A DNA stretch of 64,000 nucleotides from Lentisphaerota bacterium. GTDB lineage: Bacteria > Verrucomicrobiota > Lentisphaeria > Oligosphaerales > JABHEG01. Position 1 is the stretch's first letter. Each line of letters starts with the position of its first letter. The notes beneath the pieces were generated by a model. It made no database searches and was not told where the DNA came from. It worked only from the letters and a program-made list of their open reading frames with translations. Below, piece after piece: positions 35,219 through 44,547 of the stretch. The stretch is from contig JABHEG010000282.1 of assembly GCA_018676675.1 (NCBI GenBank), positions 1 through 64,000 on the forward strand. Direction: 5' to 3'. Made by a program: the position numbers and the translations under genes.

Positions 35219-38200
35219 CTATTCCAGATCGACTCGGTAGGACCAGGCGTCACGCACAGCCGTTCGGAACGTAGCTTCCTCTCCCACGGTCGTAACTGGG
35301 ACTCTGGCGAGGGTCGCGCCGCGTTTGTCCAATGCGGTGACCTGGTTTCCTCTGATTGATTTCCCTGGGGAAAGGCGCCCGATTCGGAGCGAAATCGTCC
35401 CTCTGTGTCCGTGCGGAATAGGCATTACGCGGAGACTGTTGGGGGCACGATCGATCCTTACTGTGGTGTCCGTGATCAGCGTTCCGAAATCCAGCGATGT
35501 TCCCGGTGCGTTCCGGCCGGGGCGGAGGCCACCCAGTGCATCAGGCGGAGGGCTGAATGCAAACCCCGCACCTTCGGGCCTGATCTCGATTTGGGCGACG
35601 CTGTAGCGACTTTGCCCATCATCCTCCCCGAGCAAGGCCAGTCGACCTTCGCCCGGACGGAACAGGCCGATCCGGACATCGTAGATTCCCGGGCCAATGC
35701 TCGGTGGGACCTCCACCTCGAACGGTCCATCCGTGACGATGGCCCCCGGGGACCACGTGTTCGTCCGCGGGGTCGGGCGGTGATCATTCTGCCAGCAGAT
35801 CTCGCCTTGGGCATCGGTGAAGTGAACGAAGGCCACATAGTCCTTGGATGGTGTTTCGTTGACCTGCCAGCCATAGGTGATCGCGAAGGTCCGACCCTCA
35901 ACCGGTTTGAGGGTAGCGGGGAGTGCCCTGACCTTGATCTGATCCGACGGATCGCCGTAGTAGTGCGTTTCGTAGCCGCGCGGATCAGCGAAGATCTGGC
36001 CCTCGGTTTCGACATAATCGCCGATCGCCCCATCCGGGAAGAGCGCCGTCCATGCCGTCACGCCGGCGCCCTTGGCGACGAAGCCGTGGGGCGGCATCTG
36101 TTTACCGTGGACGCTCCAGCCGGGGCGTTCATCGTTCACCCACAGCTCGAGCCCGTTGTCATACGCGATGTGGATCTTCCGTGTTGCATCGGTACGACAC
36201 GCAACGCGTGAACTGACCCACCGGTCATCGAACAGGTACTCAATCGTGACTGGTCGGGCCGGCACATAGCGTGACTGCAGCGGCTGCATCAGGTAGTATT
36301 CCCGCAGGACCTGGGTCAGATTCGGGAAGATCCCGGTGTTGAGGAATCCGGCGTGTCCGTAGGCGAGTTCCTGAGCTCGGTACTTGTCCATCTCCGCATC
36401 TGTCAGCCTTCCCGACCGCAGACGGTGCCAACGTGAGTAGTATCCCATCCCGTGGTTCACGGTAAGCGGATGGACTTTGAGCAGATCATAGTCCACCAAC
36501 ACCGGCTTGATCTCCCCCGCTCGTCCCCCGATCTGGGCTTCACAGCCGTCGATTCGTCCGGCCCAGACTGCATGCATGTTGCCTTCGCCGAACAGAGGCC
36601 CATTGTGGGTCTCGCGCATGAAGTCGAACAGCCACGCCGTCTTGTCGAACGAGTAGCGGAAGCTGGCCGCGCCCTCAGCCTTGGAATCGAAGTCCAGCTG
36701 CCAGGGGAGGTTCACACTGTGCACGTCCAGATAGGAGGCGGTGGTGTGGTACCAGTCATGGACTTTGGTCGACTGGTCCCTGACATACCGCTCGATCCAG
36801 GAGGGCTTCAGGCGGTATGACTGGATTCCTGTTGAGGGCATGTACCAGGCTTCATACTTCTGGCCTCGTGAGGTGAGCGCAACGCCGCCCTCCGTGTATT
36901 CCGGGTAGTTGGGGTAGTAGTCGATGTAGTTCTCATGCAGGGAGAGAAGGTAGCCGAGCTGTTTGGCTGTCGATCCCAACACCTGCATTCCCGCGTGTCC
37001 CCCCATGCTCTCCATTGCCGGCACATGCTCAGGCAGCCCGTTGTCGTATCCGTGTTTTTGCCAAACGTGGTAGACGATGGCCATCTCGTCCACCCCATAG
37101 CCTTTGAGCGCTTTCAAGTAACGGGCCCCGCCCTCAAATCCGCCACCCCAACTCCACCAGTCGAACACGACCTTCTTTGCGAGGACACTTATGAACGGCG
37201 ATGCCGGATTGGGCAGATTGGGCAGGACCTCGAGCAATTCAGGGGAGACGGTTGCATAGACGCGTTCCCGGAGCGCGTTCCGCGTACCGTCCGTCTTGGG
37301 CGCGTATCGGGTCGTCCCGAGCGGCTGGAGACTGCTGCAGCCCGTCACTGTCCAGTCCGGGTAGCTTGACACATAGTGCCCATTTACCAGACGCGCGTTC
37401 ATGCGGCGTTCGAGATAGGGAATGAAGGGCTCCTCGGCGATGACCCCGTACAGAGGCCCACGAAATTCCCCGAAAGAGGCTTCCTCGGACTCCACGTCCA
37501 CAATCAATGTCTTGCCTTTGATGCGGACTCGGTAGGCAACGGTCCCGATGTCCGGAATCCGGCAGGTGTAGGTGAGCACATGGGCTTCGAATCTGATGTC
37601 GTCGATCGTCGTCTCAAAGCCGCTCAACGGGACAGATTTGCCGCCAACGACCGGGAGCGGCCCGGTTTCATCGGGGTTGGTTTGGTGAACGGTCTTGTCG
37701 TTGCAGGTGATGGCCACATCGAACCCCGCAGCCGGTCGGTACGTGTAGCCGATACGGCAATCCGGTCCCAGGTATTCGAACAGGAATGCATCCCCTTTGG
37801 TCACTCCGCGGTTGGCGTAGTGTTGCGGGGCAACTGACGGCAGGAGTGTGGGCTCATCCGGCGGGGAGAGTCTTAGCAGGTCGGGGCGCGATTGGTCCTC
37901 AATTGCCGTGACTTTCAGAGCGCCTGTCGTCGTGTCGCTTCCGGCCTTAAGCGCATACTCGAATCGGTGCACGCCTTCTGTTGCCAGCGGCGGCAGAGCT
38001 ATCCGGTTGCCATGGTCGAGGGCGTCCTTTCTGATTGCGGCAATCTTCCTGCCCGCGGAGTCCAACAGTGTGCCTTCCACGGCGCCCTTGAGCCCCGCAG
38101 CTGTTGCGTAGAGCCCGAAATCGGGTCGCGGGGCTTCGTTGACCGCATAGACTTGGCGAGGCAGGGCTAGCCAGGCGAAGGCCGAGTCGCAGAGCGTGAG

Positions 38201-39511
38201 GCTGCCGAAAGACGAGGGATTCTCGCGGTAATTCGGCGAGGTCCTGGGACGCCAGAGCATCTCGTAGTGCCGATCCATCGGCGTGTCGGAGTCGTCGATC
38301 ACCACCTGGAATCCCAGTGTCAGCCCCAAAGCCGGGGTGATGCCCAGGGCGGCAAACGGCACCATGACCTCCAAGACGTAGCCATCGCCATACAAGGCCG
38401 AAGCCACGGCAACTCGGTCAACCGGGAAGTTGGGGTGCCGGTAACCTCTGTAGGCACAGGCCCGCACCATCGGCTTGCCCATTTCTCCCTCGGGGTTGAT
38501 CGCCAGCACAACGTCGCGCTCAGTGAGTACGTCGGACGATTGGTCCCGGCTGATGCAGACACGGATCGAGTCGCTTCGGGCAAAGTCCTCCGACATCGTG
38601 TCCATGAAGAACAACGCGTCGTCGCGTCGGATCTGGGCCAGGTACAGGTTGCTGTCGTCCCAGGCGACATAGATTCCGGCGCTCAGGTCCCTGGGGCCGC
38701 GCCAACCCGCTTTGAAGCCCGGTTTGTAGCTGCACACCTCGACGCACATCTGCTCCTTGTCCTGGATCGATAGGAAGGCGTCTGCGATCTTCCCGGGCCA
38801 GTCATCGAGAGCACCGTCCACCACGATGGGAGATGCGATCTTGAAGCATGGGGCGATCCCCAATGGGAAGGGAGATGTTGCGGGAAGTGTGACCGGGAGG
38901 GGAGGGCGCCTGGAATCAGAGACTGAGGGCGCCCCGAGGACGAGTTTGAATTCCGCAAACCCGACTCCTCCGGCCGCGTTTCCCCGCCACGGCGGGTGGG
39001 CAAAGAAGCCCCGCTTCCTCTCGTTCCCGCACGTGTTGTCGCCGGTCAGGAATGTTGCCCCCGTGTTCGTCTGGTCCATGGGGCTGCGTTCCTCACCGTC
39101 TACCACGATTCCCGTACGCCAGAGCTTGGTCCTGGTGAAGTCGATCAGCACGTCTTCACCGTCCCGTATCTGCGGTTCGCCCCAGCACGCCCAGTCATCG
39201 GTAGTCGTCTTTCCGGGGGCCGTCGAGAAACGGAAAACCGCCTCGTGATTACGGTAGGCGGAGACATCTGCCTCGAGCGGCTGCCATCCATTCCCAAGGT
39301 GTCGTTTCTCAACGAGACCGATGGCCGGTCTTCCCGGCTCAATGATCTCCACGCGGAAGGTCACCCCGTCCGAGTTAGCCACTCCGTCTCGTATCCCGGT
39401 CCAACAATGGAGCGTCAACGGGCCTCCCAAAACACTGGCGCCGAAGATCAGCCCCAGGAAGGCGACGAGCACACGAGCGGGTGGCGAGTAGTGATGAGCT
39501 TCTTGAGCCAT
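35219..39511 (-). CDS. Very large exported glycoside hydrolase-like protein with CBM9-like domain
   Basis: The 1430-residue protein has a signal peptide (about 1-29). Residues about 30-200 form a beta-rich binding domain. Residues about 220-440 resemble the CBM9/DOMON sugar-binding fold (IASPIVVDGALDDWPGK, GIYVAWDDSNLYLAQIRRDD, GYVLEVMVPFAALGI). From about 560 comes a beta-sandwich plus barrel reminiscent of GH101, GH129 or DUF5696 proteins (VVFDWWSWGGGFEGGARYL, ASYLDVHSVNLPWQLDFD, LFGEGNMHAVWAGRIDG). Residues from about 1140 are again beta-rich (FAITYGWQVNETPSKDYVAF). GH101 enzymes release O-glycan disaccharides, but the assignment here is by pattern only. GGAG precedes the ATG by about seven bases. 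It is downstream of the AraC regulator and upstream of two URO-D-like genes. Confidence 0.65.
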   Translation of the reverse strand: MAQEAHHYSPPARVLVAFLGLIFGASVLGGPLTLHCWTGIRDGVANSDGVTFRVEIIEPGRPAIGLVEKRHLGNGWQPLEADVSAYRNHEAVFRFSTAPGKTTTDDWACWGEPQIRDGEDVLIDFTRTKLWRTGIVVDGEERSPMDQTNTGATFLTGDNTCGNERKRGFFAHPPWRGNAAGGVGFAEFKLVLGAPSVSDSRRPPLPVTLPATSPFPLGIAPCFKIASPIVVDGALDDWPGKIADAFLSIQDKEQMCVEVCSYKPGFKAGWRGPRDLSAGIYVAWDDSNLYLAQIRRDDALFFMDTMSEDFARSDSIRVCISRDQSSDVLTERDVVLAINPEGEMGKPMVRACAYRGYRHPNFPVDRVAVASALYGDGYVLEVMVPFAALGITPALGLTLGFQVVIDDSDTPMDRHYEMLWRPRTSPNYRENPSSFGSLTLCDSAFAWLALPRQVYAVNEAPRPDFGLYATAAGLKGAVEGTLLDSAGRKIAAIRKDALDHGNRIALPPLATEGVHRFEYALKAGSDTTTGALKVTAIEDQSRPDLLRLSPPDEPTLLPSVAPQHYANRGVTKGDAFLFEYLGPDCRIGYTYRPAAGFDVAITCNDKTVHQTNPDETGPLPVVGGKSVPLSGFETTIDDIRFEAHVLTYTCRIPDIGTVAYRVRIKGKTLIVDVESEEASFGEFRGPLYGVIAEEPFIPYLERRMNARLVNGHYVSSYPDWTVTGCSSLQPLGTTRYAPKTDGTRNALRERVYATVSPELLEVLPNLPNPASPFISVLAKKVVFDWWSWGGGFEGGARYLKALKGYGVDEMAIVYHVWQKHGYDNGLPEHVPAMESMGGHAGMQVLGSTAKQLGYLLSLHENYIDYYPNYPEYTEGGVALTSRGQKYEAWYMPSTGIQSYRLKPSWIERYVRDQSTKVHDWYHTTASYLDVHSVNLPWQLDFDSKAEGAASFRYSFDKTAWLFDFMRETHNGPLFGEGNMHAVWAGRIDGCEAQIGGRAGEIKPVLVDYDLLKVHPLTVNHGMGYYSRWHRLRSGRLTDAEMDKYRAQELAYGHAGFLNTGIFPNLTQVLREYYLMQPLQSRYVPARPVTIEYLFDDRWVSSRVACRTDATRKIHIAYDNGLELWVNDERPGWSVHGKQMPPHGFVAKGAGVTAWTALFPDGAIGDYVETEGQIFADPRGYETHYYGDPSDQIKVRALPATLKPVEGRTFAITYGWQVNETPSKDYVAFVHFTDAQGEICWQNDHRPTPRTNTWSPGAIVTDGPFEVEVPPSIGPGIYDVRIGLFRPGEGRLALLGEDDGQSRYSVAQIEIRPEGAGFAFSPPPDALGGLRPGRNAPGTSLDFGTLITDTTVRIDRAPNSLRVMPIPHGHRGTISLRIGRLSPGKSIRGNQVTALDKRGATLARVPVTTVGEEATFRTAVRDAWSYRVDLE

Positions 39512-39673
39512 GGCGGTTCTCCAGGACGCTTGGGATGCGCGGGGAACAGGTGTAGACCTGTCCCACAGGGCGCTGTGAAAATACGCCGCCGCGCCTGAGC
39601 GCGCAACCGATTCAGTCGGGGCAGGTCCTCGCCATTCCAGGTGACTTTCCGGGAAGACTGCCCGGGGACGTGG

Positions 39674-40579
39674 TCAGAGGTCGTTGGGAGGGCCGGCAAA
39701 GCGCTTTCTGTAGGCAGTGGCCGACACCCCCAGGTGTGCTTTGAAGCGCCGGGCGAAATAGACGGGATCCGGCCAGCCGACTTCCCTGGCGATTTCTGCG
39801 ATTCGCCTGTTCGTCCCAAGCAGCAATGTGGCGGCTCGTTCGGCCCTGCATCGAGCCAGGTATGCCATGGGGGGGAGGCCTGTTCCCGCTTTGAACAGCC
39901 GGATCAGATATGATCGTTCAGCCCCGACATGGCGGGCCAGTTCATCCAGGGACCAGAGGCGGTCCACATGGTTCTGGAGCAGGTCCATTCCTCGGGCGAC
40001 GGCCGAGTGCAGCCCCACTGCCGAATTCGGTTCCCGCAGATCAATATTGCCGTCGGCGATCAGGTCCCCGAGAACCAGCAACAGCAGGCCCACTCGACGG
40101 GCGCGTTCGGCTCCGGCGGATGGTTGTGCCGGCAGGTGAGCCAGGGCCGACAGGTGTTCCTCGCATGAGCTAACCGCATCAGGGGCGAGTCGCAGCGTCA
40201 GGATCCCGCCATTCCGGCGTGACAACGGGCCGCTGACCAGCAGCCGGCTCAGGGCCGGATCGGCCAGAGTCCAGGCCAGCTCCCGGTGGAGCACTTCCAT
40301 TCGGAAGAGCAGATTGTAGAGGGATAGGGCTTGGCAGTTGACGTACGCATGCCAACTCCCCGGACGCATGATGATGACGTCGCCGCGTGCCAGCGTCCCT
40401 TCGCCGGCAGGGCTGTGGTGCTGGGCTGTGCCACGACTGATCAGCACGATCTCCATGAATTCATGGCTGTGCGTCTGATTGTCAGCATGGCGGGTGATCT
40501 CCCGGACCACGATTGGGGCGTCGCTGCCAGTGGGCGATGCCTGTTGCCACTTGATGATGTGATTTGGGTAGCCTGCCAT
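39674..40579 (-). CDS. AraC-family transcriptional regulator
   Basis: The 301-residue protein has an N-terminal cupin sensor domain (about 25-120: NQTHSHEFMEIVLISRGTAQH, GDVIIMRPGSWHAYVN). Its C-terminal double helix-turn-helix of the AraC/XylS type (about 205-295) includes WSLDELARHVGAERSYLIRLF, RCRAERAATLLLGTNRRIAEI, and the signature VGWPDPVYFARRFKAHLGVSATAYR. Regulators of this layout sense sugars and activate nearby catabolic genes. It sits at the centre of a divergent locus, with the hydrolase and URO-D-like genes following it on the minus strand and the Gfo/Idh-sulfatase operon starting 232 bases away on the plus strand. It may control both arms. Confidence 0.92.
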   Translation of the reverse strand: MAGYPNHIIKWQQASPTGSDAPIVVREITRHADNQTHSHEFMEIVLISRGTAQHHSPAGEGTLARGDVIIMRPGSWHAYVNCQALSLYNLLFRMEVLHRELAWTLADPALSRLLVSGPLSRRNGGILTLRLAPDAVSSCEEHLSALAHLPAQPSAGAERARRVGLLLLVLGDLIADGNIDLREPNSAVGLHSAVARGMDLLQNHVDRLWSLDELARHVGAERSYLIRLFKAGTGLPPMAYLARCRAERAATLLLGTNRRIAEIAREVGWPDPVYFARRFKAHLGVSATAYRKRFAGPPNDL

Positions 40580-40811
40580 TCAGCCGCCTTTCTGTGACGG
40601 GAGGAAGCATGCCTTGGTCAGACTCTCAGATCAACACCGTTAGGCAACAAAAGCCTACCTTTTTATTACTATCAGTCAATATAAAGCGCATTTTGTCCTA
40701 TGTCATTCCGCATAAGGCGACCATATTTGATCATCCCTTGTGTGGGCGACGCGTCACGTTCACCCCGCTGGCGTGGTCATGGCATTTGGTCAGGAAACGA
40801 AAGGCAGGACG
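40580..40811. promoter_or_regulatory. AT-rich control region between AraC gene and divergent operon
   Basis: Bases 40630-40740 are strikingly richer in A and T than anything else in the window. They contain TAGGC-AACAAAA-GCCTA (40641-40657) followed by a T-run (40660-40664), which forms a small stem-loop on the plus strand. A TATAAA box (40680-40685) could be a -10 element of the rightward operon; no matching -35 stands out. An AraC binding site would be expected here, but I could not identify half-sites with confidence. Confidence 0.45.
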
Positions 40812-41933
40812 ATGGCTCTCAAAGTTGGTGTTGTGGGAATGGGTAGCATCGGGAACCGTCATGCGGATTGCCACGCGGCGGATGAACTGGCCGAACTCGT
40901 CGCCGTCTGTGACGTACTCGAGAAGCCTGCGGACGATGCGGCGGAACGTCTGGGGGTACCCGCGTACTACTCACTTGATGACATGCTTGATGCGCATCCC
41001 GATCTTGACGTGGTGGATGTGACGACCGGTGGGAACGAGAACGGCAGCTGGCACTATGAGCCGGTGATGGAAGCCCTGTCGGCAGACAAGCATGTGCTCG
41101 TCGAGAAGCCGATCTCGAACGACATCGAGGAAGCCCGTGAGATGGTGGCGTTTGCCGCCGCGAAGGACCTCTACCTGGGCTGCAATCTGAACCACTATTT
41201 CACCGAGCCGGCTGAGAAGGCCATGCAGGCTGTCAAAGACGGCAAGATCGGCGAGCAGGTGTTCTGTCTGCATCGGATGGGTTTCCCGGGGGGAGATATC
41301 ACCTACAAGCGCCAGAACGCCCCGCGCTCTGAAGCGTTCCCCTACTTCCATGTGAAGGCATTCTTGGCCCATCCCTTCAGTATCATGCGTTACTTCTGCG
41401 GGGACATCACCCACATCCAGGCGTTCATGAGCAAGCCGAGCTTCCGTAAAGCCAGCAACGATCTGATGGTGTCCGTCAACAGCATTCACGTCCAGTTCGC
41501 TAACGGTTGCATTGGCTACCTGTTCAGCCAGCGCGGCGACGCAACTATGGGGCTCGGGGGCTGGTGGAGCGTTGAGGTTGGTGGGACCAAAGGGACGTTC
41601 TGTATCGAGAACTGCGTCGAGAAGTACTCGTATTTCCCTGCTCCAGGCACTGAGGGTGCGGCCAAGCCCGAGAAGCTTGGGGTTGGGGCTGCCCCGCCTC
41701 CGGAAGTGTACAACACCGGAGAGACGGACTTCAGTTCGACCTTCCCGCGCCGTATCCATGCGTATCTCGAGGACGTAACCAACGGTGTTCCGAAACACTT
41801 ACTTCGTTCCTCGGGGCGCGATGCCCTGGCGACCCTCGAATACACCTTCGCCGCGATCGAGTCGTTCGAGGAGGGCGGCGTGCTGGTGCGCCCCGCATCG
41901 TTACCCCCGATCAAGCGCGACCCCCGTGCGTAA
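40812..41933 (+). CDS. Gfo/Idh/MocA family oxidoreductase
   Basis: The 373-residue dehydrogenase-like protein has the Rossmann motif KVGVVGMGSIGNRHA at its N-terminus, LDVVDVTTGG, and the canonical KHVLVEKPISN with the E-K-P lysine implicated in catalysis. The C-terminal domain follows with AFPYFHVKAFLAHPFSIMRYFCGD, whose histidines are candidate substrate or proton-transfer residues. Members oxidise sugars at C1 or C3, or reduce keto-sugars. The ATG at 40812 follows GGCAGGA; the open frame upstream is not protein-like. It is the first gene of a three-gene operon (Gfo/Idh, Gfo/Idh, sulfatase-fold protein) divergent from the AraC regulator. Confidence 0.88.
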   Translation: MALKVGVVGMGSIGNRHADCHAADELAELVAVCDVLEKPADDAAERLGVPAYYSLDDMLDAHPDLDVVDVTTGGNENGSWHYEPVMEALSADKHVLVEKPISNDIEEAREMVAFAAAKDLYLGCNLNHYFTEPAEKAMQAVKDGKIGEQVFCLHRMGFPGGDITYKRQNAPRSEAFPYFHVKAFLAHPFSIMRYFCGDITHIQAFMSKPSFRKASNDLMVSVNSIHVQFANGCIGYLFSQRGDATMGLGGWWSVEVGGTKGTFCIENCVEKYSYFPAPGTEGAAKPEKLGVGAAPPPEVYNTGETDFSSTFPRRIHAYLEDVTNGVPKHLLRSSGRDALATLEYTFAAIESFEEGGVLVRPASLPPIKRDPRA

Positions 41934-42024
41934 GCTGACGTTGCTGCGCTGCAACCAGGGCCCCACGTGCGCTCCATCTGCATGGGGACAGCGGCGTTGG
42001 TTCTAACCGTCCAAGGAGATTGAC

Positions 42025-43086
42025 ATGCCTGATGGAATTGGAATACTCGGTTTCGCTCATGGCCATGTAGGCGCTTATTGCACACGCTGGCGGCAGAATC
42101 CGGATTGGGGAGTCCGGGTCATTGCCGGATGGGACCATGAGTCAGGACGCCTTCAGAGCGCGGCCGAGCAGCATCAGCTTGCGGCCTGTGAGTCTGTGCA
42201 GCAGCTGTTGAGTCGCCCGGACATCAAGGCCGTGGTCATCGCTGCTGAGACGTCACGGCATGCGGAACTTGTGGAAGCCGCGGCCGCAGCCGGGAAAGCA
42301 GTCATCCTGCAGAAGCCCATGGCGCTGACCATGGCCGAGGCCGACCGGATCGTGGCTGCCGTTGACCAGGCAGCAGTGCCATTCACGATGGCCTGGCAGA
42401 TGCGTGTCGATGCACAGAACCTGAAGATGAAGGAGTTGCTGGAAAGCGGAGAGCTGGGACAGGTCTTCATGGTTCGCAGGAGACATGGTCTGCCCGTTGG
42501 GCTCAACCCGACGTTCGCCGAAAGCTGGCATGTTGCACCGGAATGCAACCGAGACATCTGGGCCGATGATGCGGCTCACCCCATCGACATGATCAACTGG
42601 CTGTTCGGCCTTCCTGAAACCGTCACCGCCGAGATGGTGACGCTCTACCGGCCCGCCATGCCCATGGACAACGGCATCGCCGTTTTCCGGTATGCCGATG
42701 GTCCGCTCGTAGAGGTGTGCTGCTCATTCGTGAATACGGCTGCCGAGAATACGACCGAGATCATCTGCGAGAAAGGCAGCATCGTCCAGAATTACGGTGA
42801 CGTTCCGAGCTGCAACGTGCCGCGCCCCGAGGGGGCTGTCGGGCTCAAGTGGTACATCAAAGAGACTGGGGAGTGGGTCCACAGTGACCTGCCGACCCCG
42901 ACAGGGCACGGCGAGCGTATCGGCGGCTTGGCGCAGCCTCTGGCCGAGTTTGTGGCCGGCACCCGTGGCTCCATTGCCACGGCCGAGGAAGGGCGGACCT
43001 CGCTGAAGATGGTCCTTGCCTGCTATGTGTCCTCTCGTGAGGGGAGGCGTGTTTCATTGGCTGATCCCAAGATCATGGATGTGTAG
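42025..43086 (+). CDS. Gfo/Idh/MocA family oxidoreductase, divergent member
   Basis: The 353-residue protein belongs to the Gfo/Idh/MocA family but departs from its neighbour. The dinucleotide loop reads GILGFAHGHVGAYC rather than G-x-G-x-x-G, and the usual E-K-P is QKPMALTMAEA. The C-terminal domain has WADDAAHPIDMINWLFGLP, with the family's H-x-x-D. The altered nucleotide loop suggests different cofactor binding, though similar 'GxxHxH' variants are known in catalytically unproven relatives. AAGGAG precedes the ATG by eight bases. It lies 91 bases after the first Gfo/Idh gene and 57 before the sulfatase-fold gene, so the two oxidoreductases probably act in sequence or as a pair. Confidence 0.85.
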   Translation: MPDGIGILGFAHGHVGAYCTRWRQNPDWGVRVIAGWDHESGRLQSAAEQHQLAACESVQQLLSRPDIKAVVIAAETSRHAELVEAAAAAGKAVILQKPMALTMAEADRIVAAVDQAAVPFTMAWQMRVDAQNLKMKELLESGELGQVFMVRRRHGLPVGLNPTFAESWHVAPECNRDIWADDAAHPIDMINWLFGLPETVTAEMVTLYRPAMPMDNGIAVFRYADGPLVEVCCSFVNTAAENTTEIICEKGSIVQNYGDVPSCNVPRPEGAVGLKWYIKETGEWVHSDLPTPTGHGERIGGLAQPLAEFVAGTRGSIATAEEGRTSLKMVLACYVSSREGRRVSLADPKIMDV

Positions 43087-43143
43087 TGGTCTGATTCCCA
43101 TTGAGACCGTATGTGACGACGTTGTGACCAAGGAGAACCTGCA

Positions 43144-44538
43144 GTGGCTACCAAGAAACCCAATGTGCTCTTCATCGGCATCGACTCCCTCCTTTCCACC
43201 CACATGAGCTGCTACGGCTATCATCGGCAGACGACACCCCACATCGACAGGTTCGCCGAAGGGGCGACACTGTTCGAAAACACGTTCTGCCCCCACGTGC
43301 CTACCACGCCCGGTTACGGTTCGATGCTGACCGGCAAGGACTGTTTCGGCCTTAACTGCGTCGCCTTGCGACACAAAGGCCCTTTGGCGGACGGAGTGAG
43401 AACGCTGCCCGAAGTGCTCGAGGAGGCCGGCTACAACACGACGTGCGTCGGATTCAAGGGCAATCCGGCGTCGCGTGGATTCCAGAACTACATCCAGTAT
43501 TCAGGCTGGGGCTCCCTTGAGGAAGGCCGTAGTCCAAAGGCGCAGAATCTGAACGATGTCACCGTTCCTGAGCTCGTCCGGCTCGCGAACGAGGACAAGC
43601 CCTTCCTGCTCTTCCTCCGGCACATGGACCCGCACTCGCCATACCTGCCTCCGGCACCCTACGAACGGATGTTCTACCACGGCGACGAGTTTGACCCCGA
43701 GAACACCTCGATGAAGCCTGTTTTCGATTTCGCCCCGTTCGCGGATTATTTCAGGACGTGGATGCCGCCCGGGATCACTGACAAAGACTACGTGATCGCT
43801 CAGTATGACGGGGCTGTCGCCTACATGGACGCGTGCATTCAGACGTTGTTCAACACACTCGACTCCCTTGGGATCGCCGACAACACGATCGTTGTTCTCA
43901 ATGCAGACCACGGTGAGACCTTGTATGACCACGAGTGTTGGTTCGATCACCATGGCACGTACGACTGCACGCTGCGTGTCCCGCTGATCATTCGCCACCC
44001 CGGGAAGATGCCTGCGGGTGTCCGGATCAATGGCTATAACCAGCACAAAGACCTGATGCCGACGCTAATGGAGTTGCTCCGCATCAAGCCGGGGGTGGCG
44101 TTCGATGGCCAGTCGCTGATGCCATTGGTCAAGGGTAAGAGGGAGCACCTGGATACAGAGTTCTATATCACGGAGTGCACTTGGATGCGGAAGCATGGGT
44201 GGCGCACACCGGAGTGGAAACTGATTGTGGCTCTGGAGCCTGACTTCCACTACAAGCCGTCGGTTGAGCTCTACAACTTGCTCGAAGACCCCGACGAGAA
44301 CACCAACCTCGCTGCAAAAGAACCTGAGGTCGTGGCGTTCCTGACCGCACGGATGGAGGCGTTCATCGCCAAGCGGGAGAAGGAGGAAGGCCGCCCCAAC
44401 CCGATGTATACACAGGGCGCCTGGCATGGGCACACGGAGATCGATGCCTTTGAGACCAGCCAACAAGCGTACGAGACGATGCACATTGGCGATCCCGAGC
44501 AGGCTCAGAAGCTTCAGGCTCAAGCGCGTAAAGGCTGA
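43144..44538 (+). CDS. Sulfatase-fold hydrolase lacking the formylglycine cysteine
   Basis: The 464-residue alkaline-phosphatase-superfamily protein retains the metal-site blocks PNVLFIGIDSLLSTHMSCYG, LRHMDPHSPYLPPAP and LNADHGETLYDHECWFDHHG. Where sulfatases have C/S-x-P-x-R-x(4)-T-G it reads PTTPGYGSMLTGK: Thr54 occupies the nucleophile position and Tyr58 replaces the arginine. It therefore cannot be matured to formylglycine. A threonine nucleophile is known in related nucleotide pyrophosphatase/phosphodiesterases, so a phosphodiesterase, phosphonate-type or phosphoryl-transfer reaction is as likely as desulfation. It begins with GTG at 43144, supported by AAGGAG (43130-43135). No signal peptide. 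It is third in the operon with two Gfo/Idh genes and ends in a convergent junction filled with repeats. Confidence 0.85.
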   Translation: MATKKPNVLFIGIDSLLSTHMSCYGYHRQTTPHIDRFAEGATLFENTFCPHVPTTPGYGSMLTGKDCFGLNCVALRHKGPLADGVRTLPEVLEEAGYNTTCVGFKGNPASRGFQNYIQYSGWGSLEEGRSPKAQNLNDVTVPELVRLANEDKPFLLFLRHMDPHSPYLPPAPYERMFYHGDEFDPENTSMKPVFDFAPFADYFRTWMPPGITDKDYVIAQYDGAVAYMDACIQTLFNTLDSLGIADNTIVVLNADHGETLYDHECWFDHHGTYDCTLRVPLIIRHPGKMPAGVRINGYNQHKDLMPTLMELLRIKPGVAFDGQSLMPLVKGKREHLDTEFYITECTWMRKHGWRTPEWKLIVALEPDFHYKPSVELYNLLEDPDENTNLAAKEPEVVAFLTARMEAFIAKREKEEGRPNPMYTQGAWHGHTEIDAFETSQQAYETMHIGDPEQAQKLQAQARKG

Positions 44539-44547
44539 GCTGTCTGT

